A DNA stretch of 64,000 bases from Lepeophtheirus salmonis (Eukaryota; Arthropoda; Copepoda; Siphonostomatoida; Caligidae): NCBI RefSeq assembly GCF_016086655.4, contig NC_052131.2, positions 33,171,705-33,235,704 on the forward strand, in the 5' to 3' direction. The position numbers were made by a program, and so were the translations under genes. Shown in pieces: positions 11,725-22,992 of the stretch. The stretch's first letter is position 1. Each line of letters opens with the position of its first letter. The notes under the pieces were generated by a model that did no database searches, was not told the DNA's origin, and saw nothing but the letters and a program-made list of their open reading frames with translations.

Positions 11725-12162
11725 TTAATTATGTTGGAATCGATATTTACTTTGAACTCTTGATCCAGCGACAGATACAACTGCACCACTGTCATATGTA
11801 GCTATTGTATTTTTAAAGTATTTTCCACGGTCATTCAGTGCATCGATTGGTAATTTATTTAGATCAAATTTTTGAATAGGGTTGATGATCGAAATAGAGT
11901 TTTCTTTTAGACACCTGCATACTCTAGCAGGGTGGCCTCTCTTAACACATCTTGTACATTCGACGTTTTTTGTAAGGCAAACTTTCACATTCTTATGAGA
12001 AAATTGGAAACCAGATTGTCTACAAAATCTTTCTTGGCTCTTGTTCCACGATCTCCTATACCTTTGACTTCTTCGATATATATTACATACACATAACTTT
12101 GTATTTGCGATAACACCCTTTGATACTAAATCATTTAGACTATTTTGATTATTCTTTGCCAT
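11725..12162 (-). pseudogene. LTR-retrotransposon Gag-Pro fragment
   Basis: A 145-codon open frame. Residues 69-82 are a zinc knuckle, CTRCVKRGHPARVC (C-x2-C-x4-H-x4-C), preceded by a Cys/His-containing stretch around residues 47-62. Residues 121-133 read ATYDSGAVVSVAG, the active-site loop of a retroviral-type aspartic protease (D-S/T-G-A). Knuckle followed by protease is the usual Gag-Pol order of Ty3/gypsy-type elements. The frame ends 18 residues after the D-S-G-A loop, so protease is truncated and no reverse transcriptase follows. No LTRs are visible. Upstream on this strand lies the SAP-YqaJ remnant, which I regard as unrelated. Confidence 0.6.
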
Positions 12163-12389
12163 TTCTACTATTTTCCATTAATATATACTTCTGGGAGAGC
12201 TTTTTCCTATAGGAAAATAGCATTTTTTCCTTCTCTTCTATATTAGACTGTCAATGTATTTGGTAAAAGTAGTTGGAACTCTTCATTTTTCATCATTATG
12301 GATGAAACATAATTAATATAGAATTATAACTAAATAAATATTCAGAAATACGATTTTAAATATGCCTTGATATATATTATACAAAACAT

Positions 12390-13325
12390 TCATAATAAAC
12401 TTTTATGAGAGGAGGAAGAATTTTTTTTTAGAAAAGAAATCATTGTCAAAAACACTTCCTCAATAAATACATCTTTAAATTTGTTGACTACGAAAAAACA
12501 TTTGGACTTCTTAGTCACACAATGTTGTCCTTGAATCAGGTAAAAGTAAGTCTGACTCTTTTTCTGCTTTATTTCTCCATTTCGAATTTCCAAGAATGAA
12601 AAATTGAGGCCTGAACAATTTTTTCATTTCGTCCTGAAAAAGGGCATATAATTTCAAGAATAGCGTTTTAACCGCCACATCCATCCGGAGAGCATCCAAA
12701 AAGTTATATTCAAGACCAATGAACTCCCCACTTTCCTTGAATTCATTATCAGTAACATGGTAATATTTTGTTTTGACGGAAGACTCATGAGCTTTAGCAT
12801 AGGAGATAGCAACAGAAACAAGAGTTGGTGCTAGAATAATAGACTCAGCTAATTTAGTGAAATCTCGTCTTCCTTTAGCCTTGCAAACGTCCACAAATCT
12901 GGATGCGATTAACCGATACTTTCTTTCTTCTTCCCACAAGGGGGACAATACCTCTATCTCTATATTTATGATTATAGATTAGATTTGAAAAAGCTCATAG
13001 CCATTACTGAGCTACATAACTTCATTCCTTTACGCATTGAAGCAAGATCATGGTTCTGAGTACTACTTCCCACCTGGAGGTAGACGAAATAGTGTCAAAT
13101 ATGATCATTTGTTATAAGGGGTATTCCCAATCTATTACATTCAATGATAGTCTTTAATTCTGAGGAGCCTTGCCAGAGTGGCATCGGATTCTTTTCAGGA
13201 ATCTGAAAGGATGAGCCGACGAAATCATCATTCCGATCATATGATTGAAGACGCTCAATCAACTTGATTTTTCTTCCATGAGTGCAGGCACCTCTTCTGG
13301 GAATTTCACACTTCAGATCCATCAA
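12390..13325 (-). pseudogene. SAP domain plus YqaJ-type nuclease gene, broken
   Basis: Reading from high to low coordinates: 13325-13220 encodes a SAP DNA-binding helix pair (LKCEIPRRGACTHGRKIKLI, then ERLQSYDRNDDF). 12948-12511 encodes a YqaJ/lambda-exonuclease-like N-terminal part (RLIASRFVDVCKAKGRRDFT, KLAESIILAPTLVSVAISYA, KAHESSVKTKYYHVT). After a frameshift near 12560, 12590-12390 gives the downstream YqaJ motif (YFYLIQGQHCVTKKSKCFFV, VNKFKDVFIEEVF). In intact relatives, QLxVTGR..C.FVVYT....... contributes catalytic residues. Here part of the region holding the usual D-G acidic site (after the GLEYNFLDALRMD stretch) looks altered. SAP-YqaJ proteins occur as multi-copy genes in many invertebrates; function there is uncertain. 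Confidence 0.7.
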
Positions 13326-13494
13326 TGTTCAGTCAGAATAATTTGATTTTAAATCCATATTTTAAGAAATTCTAATCCTCAGAGCTTATCATAACAATTA
13401 ATAATAAAAAATGTAGGGCTGTTACAAACAACGTTATCTGGTGGATTTATCTTGAACCTCATTGTTTACTCCCCTAGCCTATTCTGGAACTATC

Positions 13495-13740
13495 TATGAC
13501 TGAAAAATTATCTTCAGAGATCACTAAAGTGCTCGGCTGTAACATCTCTACTGTGTGCCGGATGTCCACAAAAAAAGAGAAGCTTCCACAAGGTCCAGAT
13601 AGAAGCACAAGAGGCAAAAATAATTGATTGAGGCTGTTAAAGACAACATTGAAGGCAGAAGAGGCAAGGTGCCTTCAATGACCTTGCTCATGAATTTGAG
13701 AGCAGCCAATCACAATGTATTGCTAGGTGAAGCAAATTTG
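13495..13740 (+). pseudogene. Mariner-type transposase N-terminal scrap
   Basis: The reading EKLSSEITKVLGCNISTVCR, then RSTRGKNN with a stop, and after a frameshift IEAVKDNIEGRRGKVPSMTL. This resembles the two helix-turn-helix motifs of mariner/Tc1 transposases (I...L....STV...... / K.AV...I..NP..SM..LA). About 80 residues are left, with no catalytic part or terminal repeats. Confidence 0.5.
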
Positions 13741-13892
13741 ATTACTATTTTTTGAGGTATAAAATTTTTTGTAATTTACAATCGAATAAAATACGATGTA
13801 GGACTTTAATATTTTGAAATATATTTATGTAGACAATTCCTTTCCAAAATGGTGTAGATATGTTAATTGAAGGATAGCCTGGGAGTGCTTAA

Positions 13893-14012
13893 GAGATAAA
13901 TAGTCGTTGGTATAATTGACTTATTTGGCTAACTAGCACCAACTGATTGAAATCATTTTTTTGTTTCTTTTTGGAAAGGAAAAGGTTGTATGGTACAATA
14001 AAGGTAACGACG
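13893..14012. repeat. Dispersed repeat R1, copy (3' half)
   Basis: AGATAAATAG, TGACTTATTTGGC, ACCAACTGATT, then GGAAAGG.AAAGGTTGTATGG and ACAATAAAGGTAACGACG. The same blocks in the same order are at 24735-24860, and the 3' part is at 16300-16400, 21930-22000, 22735-22785 and 50560-50625. The 894-bp mariner derivative is inserted right after this copy. Confidence 0.6.
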
Positions 14013-14014
14013 TA

Positions 14015-14908
14015 AAGCGAGCGGGGATCAAATTGTCGCCAAAATATTTTTCTACAAAAAACAACACAAAATATACATTTTTTAACTTTTTTATTGAAAA
14101 TCAAAACTATGACGAGCATATAGGTATAGAGTAGCCATTCATTCGATATAATCACTCTTGGCATCAATAACGGCCTCAATACGGCCTCTGAACCGGCCGC
14201 AGGCTCTTCTGACTATCTCATTGTCCATGTTGCCCCGAATACCTCCTTGATGGAGTCCATCAGGCTGGCCTTGGTGCTATGGGGATGTCTGTTGTATGTC
14301 TCCCGACATAGCCCCAGACAAAATAGTCCAAAGGATTAAGGTCAGGAGAGTTAGGAGGCCACAAATCCTTGGTTACGACGTCATAACAGTTCTCGGTTAA
14401 CCACTGCATGGAGATTTTGGACACATGGCAGGATGCTGAGTCCTGTTGCCACACCCAAGGCCTGCCTCCGGCATTCATGGACCTGGTAGGGTCATCTTCA
14501 ACCATCTTCTTCACCTTGTCGACAAAGTCGGTGTCCCTGACCTTCCTGTCGGCGCCCTCCTCCTTGGGTGCCCTGTTTATGGTGGCATAAACATCCCAGG
14601 TGTCCTCTAGCTTCTTACAGATACGCTGAACAGTCCGTAAATTCACTCTTAAGGTTGAAGCAATCGTTGAATTGGAGATTTCACTTCCATTATTAACCAA
14701 TGCCATGACTACGGCGGACCTCGAAAGCTCATCGTTCCACTTATAGCTCTTTATCTCCTCATATGATGACGGCATGATGCTAACTGAACAACGTATCGTC
14801 AGCTGATAAGAATAGCTTTCCTATTTGGTAACTTGGTTTTTTATTCGATATTGTTGTCTTCAAGTTATCAATGTTTAAAGTAGGCGACAATTTGATCCCC
14901 ATTCCCCG
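14015..14908 (-). mobile_element. Internally deleted DD37D mariner (maT-like)
   Basis: The ends share GGGGATCAAATTGTCGCC as inverted repeats inside about 26-bp terminal repeats, with TA on both sides (14013-14014 and 14909-14910), the expected target duplication. It is 894 bp against 1329 bp for the copy at 39802-41130. The missing 435 bp lies inside the transposase gene, which makes it a non-autonomous derivative. Confidence 0.9.
14139..14775 (-). pseudogene. maT-like transposase, central region deleted
   Basis: It starts with MPSSYEEIKSYKWNDELSRS and runs through both helix-turn-helix motifs (STIASTLRVNLRTVQRICKK; VDKVKKMVEDDPTRSM). It then jumps directly to the second catalytic motif (WVWQQDSASCHVSK) and the third (WPPNSPDLNPLDYFVWG). 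Between the catalytic Asp of QDSA and that of PLDYF are 37 residues, hence DD37D. The first catalytic Asp (FSDEKN in the long copy) is in the deleted part. One missing base after YVGRH shifts the frame; the C-terminal helix (VRRACGRFRGRIEAVIDAKS) continues in the next frame to a stop at 14139. The inserted W at the PLDYFVWG codon is intact here but mutated in the long copy. Confidence 0.85.
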
Positions 14909-14910
14909 TA

Positions 14911-16170
14911 CATACTGTCAGAAGACCTTGCCGATGTTATATACATATATTTTTTAGTTTTTACATGCCCATTGTTTGAATATAATAATATGCAAATTTT
15001 TATAAATAAATTGAGAGACCAGTGTACAGTTTCATCATTATGGAGTTTTTAATCCACTTAAACATCTTGAGAAGGAAAAAAAAAAACAAAACTTTTATAG
15101 AATATTTAAAGGGGTTTATGTCCGTGCAACTTGTATCATTGGGTACAGGAGAAAATCGGGCAATAGAGTGCAATCAGTAAAAATCGTTCACAATTGGAAA
15201 ACAATTAAATTTCGACCCACAGTCTCAGTCGCAATCTTGACTGAAATATCCAAGTCCAACGAGCTCTATTGATGAAAATATACAATGAATGACCCTCAAG
15301 TCTCAACTACATGCTATCCCCAAGAAGTTTCAAAGTCTTCCCTACAAATAATCAATGACTAATTAATGAATTCTAAAATCATTATAATTGTATATTAGAA
15401 TAAGTTAAAAGAGGGTGTTTTTTAATATATGGATCGAACTTTTCATTCTAGCACTCCTTCCGTATATTTTCCACAACAGTACTATAGGAACTTCCGCATG
15501 CTTATAATAAATCATTTGCACATAAACACTCATTGTACCGTGCATTTTAAAATCATTTCCGTAAGTGATTCGATTACACCCATCATTGCACAAACTCCCT
15601 TCTTCTCTTCTTCTTTTTCTCCCTTTACTAAAGATAGGATGGATTCATATTTTCTCGGACCCAGGTCGGTTTAGATCTTTAGAACTAAAACTCGGGACCC
15701 CAACATTAGGATCCAGATCTGAAGCCAGAATTACAAAAATACTTGTCTCAAATTTTATAAGCATTTAAAGTAAGTTCAGAACTCAACAAAAGAATTAAGG
15801 TTACATTTTTACTGATGACTCATGTCGAAGCAATAAATAACAAAATTTTATTACTATTAAAATATAACTATTTGCATTATTATTGTTATAATAATATTGG
15901 AGACCTCATTACCTTTATTTTATCTCGCAATCTTTCAAATTGAAAAAGGCCAAAAATCGGTTGGTATTTGGATAACCTCTTCTAACTATGGAATTATTAT
16001 TGAATGATAGTTGATAATGGATCACAGATGATTAAAAACTAATTTGTATCCAAGTAATTCATTTTAAGAGCACTGATTAGAGAAAAGGGAGAATAAACTT
16101 TGACAGTCAACAAACATATAATGTGCGTTTTATGTTGGTGATACGAAAATATATAGTGTATTTTCTTATC
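14911..16170. other. No gene recognised
   Basis: Several short open frames (15405-15770 on both strands) overlap each other and show no motif. I regard this as spacer. Confidence 0.45.
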
Positions 16171-16176
16171 GTCTGT

Positions 16177-16400
16177 CAATTTTTTGCTTCATTTCCCCTA
16201 ATCAGTGTTCTGAACGTTGACTGGAGGAATCATAATTAGCTCCTTTTAAACTGTGAGCAATTCTCAACAATCATTGAACAATGGTTCCATAGTTGTGAAG
16301 AATTGGGTAAATACCAACTGATTTTGGGCCTTTTTCTGTTTTTTTCTCGGACAAACAGTTGTATGATACAATTAGGGTGACGATGTGTAAGAAAAAACAG
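16177..16400. repeat. Dispersed repeat R1, full-length copy
   Basis: It begins GTCAATTTTTTGCTTC, then ATCAGTGTTCTGAACGTTGA, then CCATAGTTGTGAAGAATTG, CCAACTGATTTTGG, TTGTATGATACAATTAGG and GTGACGATGTG. The order matches 21818-22015. It is the best template for the roughly 220-bp consensus and has no coding content. Confidence 0.6.
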
Positions 16401-17099
16401 TAAAGAATAGCCACACGATGCAATAGTATGTATAGATGTCGCTCCAATCACTAATCAACATAAATAAACTGTATGTTCGATAACAAGGATTAATTATTAA
16501 GCAATACTACAACTTTTTAAGATCTGGAAGATCCTTTGGATCTTTTTGATCCGTAAAAGTTTGGGTCTCATTTTTTTAAAGATAATACAAGCTAACCTAC
16601 ACTGCACTTTGGGTAATTCGGATCCAGCTCCGAAACCCATCCTATTTCTATCCTATACCAATATATACTACCTAAACGATCATTAAAAAAAAATGAGTGG
16701 TTCTAATAAAAGGTTCAGAAAACTACTAAGAGGAGATATGTTACAATGTCAATTTATGAATTGAAAATGGGATTTTTCTTTGTGTATGGAGTGTTTCTTG
16801 CCATAAGTACCTCTATTATTAAAATCCATTGGCTATTTACTGAGAAATCCAGAGATTTGTGATCGAAAATCGTCTTCTCCTGGAATCACACGTACTGAGA
16901 ACTGGTTTCTTAAGACTGACGTATTAAATATGAGGCACAGAGTTTGTTTATTATCATTGCACTCAAATTATGTCTGTCTTCATTTAAGACTGCCGTAGTT
17001 TCAATTGCAGAACCTACACTGTCCTAGACGTGAATTGTGCGAAATTCAGTGACCGTAAGAGAATAAGTATAAAACAAATATGAAACGCCTCTCATATTT

Positions 17100-17640
17100 T
17101 TTTTTAGCCGCGTCAAACTTCTTCATCCTATAAAAACTAATTCCCCCTATTAATTTATATATATTTTTCACTAATGAAATAGAAAAATGTTAAAATTTCC
17201 TTCGATTAAAAGAAAATCTCTATTAATTAGAAGGGTCTTTTTTGGCTCAAAACGTTGAAGCCAATTTGAAGATACAAACATAGTCCTATTATTTATTAAC
17301 GATTACAAAATTCTTAATCTCATAAAAACTGATCCCATGAATCAACTTTTATATATTTTTTGACCAAGCTTCCTAAGGTGGTTTTAAAATTTTTCTCTGT
17401 CAATTGGCAGGGTGATTTTTTAGTCACTCCCACGTAAATCTGCAGATAATCAAATCCTCTATTTATTAGCGACTACAAACTACTTCCTCTCAAAAAATAC
17501 TTATTCTTTCCATCAATTTTTTTTTCACTAATGAATAGAAAAAGGTTCAATCTTTCTTCGGTTTAAAAAAAAATTATCTATTAATTAGAAGGGTTATTTT
17601 TGGCTCAAAATATCGAACCTAATTCGGAGATTCTTTTATG
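17100..17640. repeat. Tandem repeat, about 175-bp unit, three copies
   Basis: Units start near 17100, 17286 and 17456. Shared landmarks are CTCATAAAAACTGAT or CTATAAAAACTAATT, a TTTTTCACTAATGAAATAGA-type block, AATTAGAAGGGT.(T/A)TTTTTGGCT, and TATTATTTATTAACGATTAC. Units 1 and 3 are closest to each other and unit 2 is the most diverged. Confidence 0.65.
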
Positions 17641-19430
17641 TTATTAAATAAAGCTGTATATTGTTTTTTTCTTCTTGTATTTTTGTAATACATATATATA
17701 GTTTAAACACTCTAGAACATTATTAAGGTAATTTTTTTGTAATGTTTTTAAGAAAAATTTATCAAATTTATAATTTAAAAGATGTCTATATGGGGTTTTA
17801 TGTGTTACAAAAAATTTCTTATTGATCAGCTGTTTAGAGCAACTTAATACATGGGTGATACAAAAGATTAAAACACTCCCTCTTTTGTAACATAACTACT
17901 AAGAGGGACTGAAGTAAATTCAAGGTGACTATATATAAAGTTGAGGTAGCAAGGAAATTCGACGCTTGTGTTCAAGAGAAGAAGGACAATTTAATTGTTG
18001 CTACACATAGAACCATGTGCTATATAATTGTAAAGTAGTAACTTTAAAATCCAGGCTTAATTCAATGTTAGGCAACATGCAAAAACAATTAAGTGAATAA
18101 ATTGAATCAATATAACTAAAATTCATTAATAGTATACAATTCTAAACTATGCTAGAACCATGGCAAAAAGTATAAAAAGCAAGAATATATAACTTAAATT
18201 GATATCAATAATAGTAAATCATTTCCAATTCTTATTGCTGTGTGTCCAGCTTGATTAAAATCATGGACTCCTTCTCAGCTGGAGGCACACCACTAGCTAC
18301 ACAGTAGTTTTAAATGATACTCTGCTAAACCATTAATGTATTAATCATTAATAAATATGCTTTTTTGTCTGTTTAAATGTCAATATATGTAGTTTATGAA
18401 ATTGTTATTTCAAAAGTAAATAATTGTATGTATAATAATATTTAATAAATGCATCATATCTAAAAAAACTTATTTTGATTCTTTTGAAACTTGACGATAT
18501 CCTTACTTGATACTTTATACAATAATAAAATCAATTTCAGAACTAATTAATTATTAAAAAAGACTCACATTAATTTGCATAGAGTATATTTTAATAACAG
18601 TAAACTATCGGTATGTAAGCTTATATTAATATGCTTTATGTATATTATCTAATTTGCCAATTCATTACATAATATTAGAGTGGTGAATAAAAGCTTAGCA
18701 ATAAGTAAAAATTATTGTATATATATATATTTTTGAATAATAGAGCAAAATATAACATGCATACATGAATAATAAATATAAATTTATAAATTGACCAATC
18801 TGTCTAACTTTGCTAGGGTTAGCACTTACGTTCTTCAATTTGAGCGTTTTATTCAGATTATTTACAATAATTCTTGTCCTTGTTTTCATAAAGGATATGA
18901 TCACTTCTTTGACCAGTTAGGATATAATCCAATTAGATGATTATGCAACCTTTCAAATACATTTGGGTTTTGTCAATTGCGTGTTTGTAGTGACAATGAA
19001 GAGCATTAAAATGATTTTCCAAGCAATGATAAAATTTAAAAACTTACAAGAGGGGATGTTAAGGCCTCCCTCAGACCTCAAGTCTTCTGAGGGCTTCCAC
19101 TGGGGATGGAAGAGTATTGTTTCCTGTGATGGCACGAATCTGTGAGAATATATTCCCAAGACAATCTTGATTTAGATGAGGGATTAAAATTAATTGCATT
19201 CCATCATCCTTGATACATTGAAATAATTTTTTGTTGAACGAATGGAGATTAAAATTCCCTTCTGAAATGGAAGCTTAAATACTCAAATAAACCTTTTAGG
19301 GGAATCTAAAACCAATTATGATGAAGACACTAATACAGAGAGAAGTGCTCCTAAACCCATTACAATGTTTTTACTACTAATTACCCAAACGATTATTCTA
19401 ATACTGTAGAGGATTCATCTATAAGGTCTA
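17640..19430. other. No gene recognised
   Basis: AT-rich. The short frame 18963-19145 and its opposite-strand partner (18953-19159) overlap a slightly GC-richer patch but show no recognisable motif. This patch may be decayed 5' sequence of the LINE that follows. Confidence 0.4.
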
Positions 19431-19502
19431 CAACTAGAGGGAGTTATTTCCAAGTATTGCCTTGAAGACTCAGGTCTTTTTGATTAAGGAAACTATCTGT
19501 AT

Positions 19503-19748
19503 ATGAAGTATTACAAGAAAAATAAATCAGGTGAACTAATGGGAAGTAGACTAGATTATATTCTTGTCTCATCAAACTTAGCAAAGTTCCTCACGGAATT
19601 CAGAGCTCTTCCACCTTACATATACGATCACTCACAAATTATGGCAAACTTTCATCTCTCTAAGCTAAAACTTAAAACATATTGGAAATTAAATGTATCA
19701 CTCCTCAATGATTTTTCCTCACGTGACAAAATAGAGAAAACATTTTGA
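19503..19748 (+). pseudogene. LINE endonuclease C-terminal fragment
   Basis: Eighty-one codons: KSGELMGSRLDYILVSSNLA is the SRLDYIL strand of the AP-like endonuclease, and YDHSQIMANF contains the D-H pair of its last motif (usually S-D-H). The KLNVSLLND sequence after it marks the start of the linker to reverse transcriptase. The catalytic N-terminal half (N, E and Y/D motifs) is not recognisable upstream. Confidence 0.7.
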
Positions 19749-20885
19749 CGAATGCAGGTACTTACTTGACAATAAAACACTTTCCCCGTGCTTAGCCCTC
19801 CGACGCGTAGAAGAAAGGTCAAAGAACATTATTGTCTGGAAGAGTATAGCTGTATTCCAACAACGAAAGGAAATAAACCATCTTCAAGAGAAAAAAAAGA
19901 TGTGTGATTGTGGACTCGCTATTCAAGAGGATCTGGATAACATTATTCGAAATTGAAACCAAGGCAGAGCAATAAGCTGATTGAAAAAAAAAAATATATA
20001 TCAAAGGTCTAGTACCCTTCTCTGCCAAAAAAAAATAATATTCAAAGTTCCAGGAAAATTGCTGCTTTAAGATGGGAGAATGGAGAGGTAAAACAAGACT
20101 CCACAAAAATTACACAAGGAGAAAGTGCCGAGAAGAGTTCTCACTAGAGGATTTAGATGACGCTGTTAAGGATCAGCAGAATTTTTTTTTATTGTAACAA
20201 CATCAACAATAACGTAGAGTGAGTCTTATAATCTATCTGTAGTACTATATCGTGGTACGATAGGCACTATATTAATATATTAGATAGGGTAAAAATATGG
20301 AATGGTGTTGCAATACGCCGAGTACATCCCTTATTCAGAGACAATTAAAGACAAAATACAGATCATCCAGGAAAAATTTATAAAGGGTTCAAAGCTAGCT
20401 TATCTTTCAAAGAACAACCAGTATGCTCCAATTTCATCGTTTGGGCATAGGCCTAAAAAATATAAAAACTGTGTGAAAATCTTTAGACTTTACATTGATG
20501 ATTAGACTCAGAAGCTCTTTGGATTGCTGGGCAAAATGCTTGAAAGACAATTTTAAAAGGAATACGAGATTTCCACTCAACAAAATAATTTTCATGGGTC
20601 CTGCTGAGCTGTTCAAGTCTTCAAGTATGGTTGTTGCTTACTGGAGAGAATGACTTATTCATGCAATTGTGGTCTCCGTTCTTCCTATGCTGGGTGTAGA
20701 CGAACCATTGAAACTTCAGCCACAGGTTGAACACTAGAGATTAATTCTTCAAGGGATCAGCAATTAGACAATTGTGGAGCGAGTCCACAGATGCCACACC
20801 AACGACCTTCTTGTATTTTAAAAGGACAAAAAAATGATTAAGCCATATTTTCAAAGTTTTATAGTCTCCCCCAATCCCGCTCCAC

Positions 20886-21205
20886 ATGGCGTTTGAAACC
20901 ATAGCTATTTCAAGTTTCTGCAAGAAAGCCAACAGAAGCCAAATTGTGTGTTCTTTGGCTGGTTTGGTTCGTAAACGTTTCTTTCGATTAGGTTGTAAAT
21001 CATCGGAAGATGTTCTGAAAAACTCATATATAATATTTTGCAACCCTTTCGTGGACTCAAAAGAAAGGTGGTTCTGCTACAGGATGGCTACTTCTAACCT
21101 TTTAGCAAATAAATCGAGAGTCAAAGAAACAGAGAGAGACTGCACATTCTGTAAGTCCAGTTCAGAGACTTGAAGAAAACTGTTTTGGGATTATCCAAGT
21201 GTGGT
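20886..21205 (+). pseudogene. LINE C-terminal tail fragment
   Basis: Residues from 20886 include SLAGLVRKRFFRLGCKSSED, then a Trp/Tyr-rich segment (KERWFCYRMATSNLLANKSR) and CTFCKSSSET. After a stop come KLFWDYPSV. The C-x2-C...E-T...F/W-x-C/Y arrangement is the common tail of L1- and jockey-type ORF2 proteins. A one-codon stop (TGA at about 21171) interrupts it. Confidence 0.6.
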
Positions 21206-21817
21206 TAACATTGTGCACATGACAACTGAGTTTTTGAGGAAATACTATCATTAAGAAATAAAGATTGGGGGTTGCCTGTTAATGTCACCAACTAAACATA
21301 GATTTCACTTCAAAATAGCATGTTTAATAACAAAGGTACTATTTATTCTCGACGCCGCAAGAAGTAAAAACTCTTGCATACCTACTAGTCTGGACAGACT
21401 CCCCTTAAGATCCCACAAAGTGCTGGAGAGTTTCGATATGAATTGAATTGTCTTAAAGTTTTGTTTTATAGTTTAATAGATTTTCGTTAAGATGTTATTA
21501 TCTTTTTTCATTAACCCATTCTCGTTTTTGTTTTGTTTGATTTAACAATGAACAACAAATGGTTATCAAGTGATAAATTAATTAATTAATATCATTTTGT
21601 GATGAAATTGTAATGTATTTTTTGGAATGCATGGATATGTGAAATTAATGTAAAGAGAATAAAGTAACTATGTATTTTTAAAAAAAATACCTAAATTAAA
21701 TTCAGCAATCCGTGAACTCTCAATAAAAAAAATATAATGACAAATAGTAAAAGTGCACCTTTTATAAAATGCAGCATGGTTTTAACTCAATAACACAAAG
21801 AGTTGGGTTTTGCTTTC

Positions 21818-22015
21818 AACTGTCGATTATTTTGCTTCTTTTTTAGTGTTCTGAATGCCGATTGATTGAATTTGAATTACTTATATTGTATAATTATAAT
21901 TCCATAGACGTGAAGAATTGACCATCAATGCTAAAACTAATTTTGGCTCTTTTCTTTTTAAAGGAAAGGTTGCAAGATACAATAAAACTTACAACGTACG
22001 GAGAGAATAAAAATC
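21818..22015. repeat. Dispersed repeat R1, full-length copy
   Basis: Same block order as 16177-16400: AACTGTCGATTATTTTGCTT, TAGTGTTCTGAATGCCGATT, CCATAGACGTGAAGAATTG, ACTAATTTTGGCTCTTTTC, GGAAAGGTTGCAAGATACAA and ACAACGTACGG. Confidence 0.6.
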
Positions 22016-22656
22016 AAAATTTTTTCCACAAAAATCCCTTTCCTATCTGTGTCACGAAACAAAAGTTGAACTTAGCGGAGTATTTTTTTTAAACGTATCA
22101 GAGTTTTAGGAGATAATTCTGATTTTATTATTTGGCCAAAGTATACATGTGGTTACTTTTTATTTCTAACCATGTCAAATGGTTCATTGCTCATACCAAG
22201 TCTCAAGTCCTTCTATTATTATTTTTTTTGCATATCCAGTTTGTCAATCAATGACTCTGGTTAGCAACTAATTTCTAAGCTCAAAAGTGATATTGTCAGT
22301 GGGATAATAAATTAATTTAGGATTATAAATATTAACGTGGACAGGGTTCATGATTTGTAGAAACATCTAGAGCCGAGAACAGAATACAGTGTAAATTTCT
22401 ATGTATGCTAGTGAGAATACGCTCTGGAGAACTGTTGCTTACAAGGGAACGGATATTTTTATCATTGAACATGAAAAGTTTCTTTAAATTTAAGTAAAGT
22501 GAAAAAAAAAAAAAAAAAAAAAAGACAAGAACCAAGGACTTATATTTAATAAAAAACATGGCTTTCATTTTTCATCTCTCTCATGTTTTGAAAATCTATT
22601 CCGTTCTAAGTCGTTTATATAAAAATGTGGAGTGAATTTTGTTGCAAGCTCTAGAT

Positions 22657-22785
22657 TTTTCTACTACTCATACCCTGTTTAGTGTTTGAGCAACGTTGAT
22701 TGGTTGAAACCAACATGAATTAATTTTTACTTTTTGGGAGGAAAGGTCGGGAGGTAAAATAAGGATAACATTGTATTATCAGAAT
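22657..22785. repeat. Dispersed repeat R1, shortened copy
   Basis: TTTAGTGTTTGAGCAACGTT and GATTGGTTGAAACC run straight into GGAGGAAAGGTCGGGAGGTA and AATAAGGATAACATTG. The middle CCATAG...GAAGAATTG block is missing. Confidence 0.5.
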
Positions 22786-22821
22786 GTTAACGCTAACATA
22801 CAAATTCACTACGTATTTTGT

Positions 22822-22925
22822 TGTCAGCTGTCTATTTTTCTGTTACCCCATATCAATGTTAAGAACATTGATATGTTGATTTCGAATTAGCTTACGATAA
22901 GCTGTGAATAATTGCTAATGATTAT
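22822..22925. repeat. Dispersed repeat R1, 5' half with perfect hairpin
   Basis: GTCAGCTGTCTATTTTTCTG, ATCAATGTTAAGAACATTGA, then GCTGTGAATAATTG. In this copy the TGTT-N3-AACA core has become a perfect 12-bp inverted repeat (22849-22860 against 22864-22875, 3-base loop). Confidence 0.5.
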
Positions 22926-22992
22926 TATAAAACAGTCATTTCATAGTCAGAGAGCATAACTAACTACTAGGCGTAACCTCACTTACTCAAAA

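Larger units (their letters stand above)
19440..21690 (+). mobile_element. Degenerate non-LTR retrotransposon (LINE)
   Basis: The order of fragments is that of an APE-type LINE. The endonuclease C-terminus comes first (EDSGLFD, then KSGELMGSRLDYILVSSNLA and YDHSQI, 19465-19640). The linker after the endonuclease (TYWKLNVSLLND, 19678-19715) is next. A battered region follows where the reverse transcriptase should be, then post-RT segments: QYAEYIPYSETIKDKIQIIQ at 20305-20365, and NSYIIFCNPFVDSKERWFCY followed by CTFCKSSSET and FWDYPSV (21020-21205). That last run is the Cys-containing tail typical of these elements. An AATAAA at 21658-21663 lies just before the A-rich end. Many stops and frame changes, and a largely missing RT, make it dead. 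Confidence 0.7.

Noticed and set aside
15405..15768. Overlapping open frames on both strands
   Set aside because: Three mutually overlapping frames without motifs; none is favoured.
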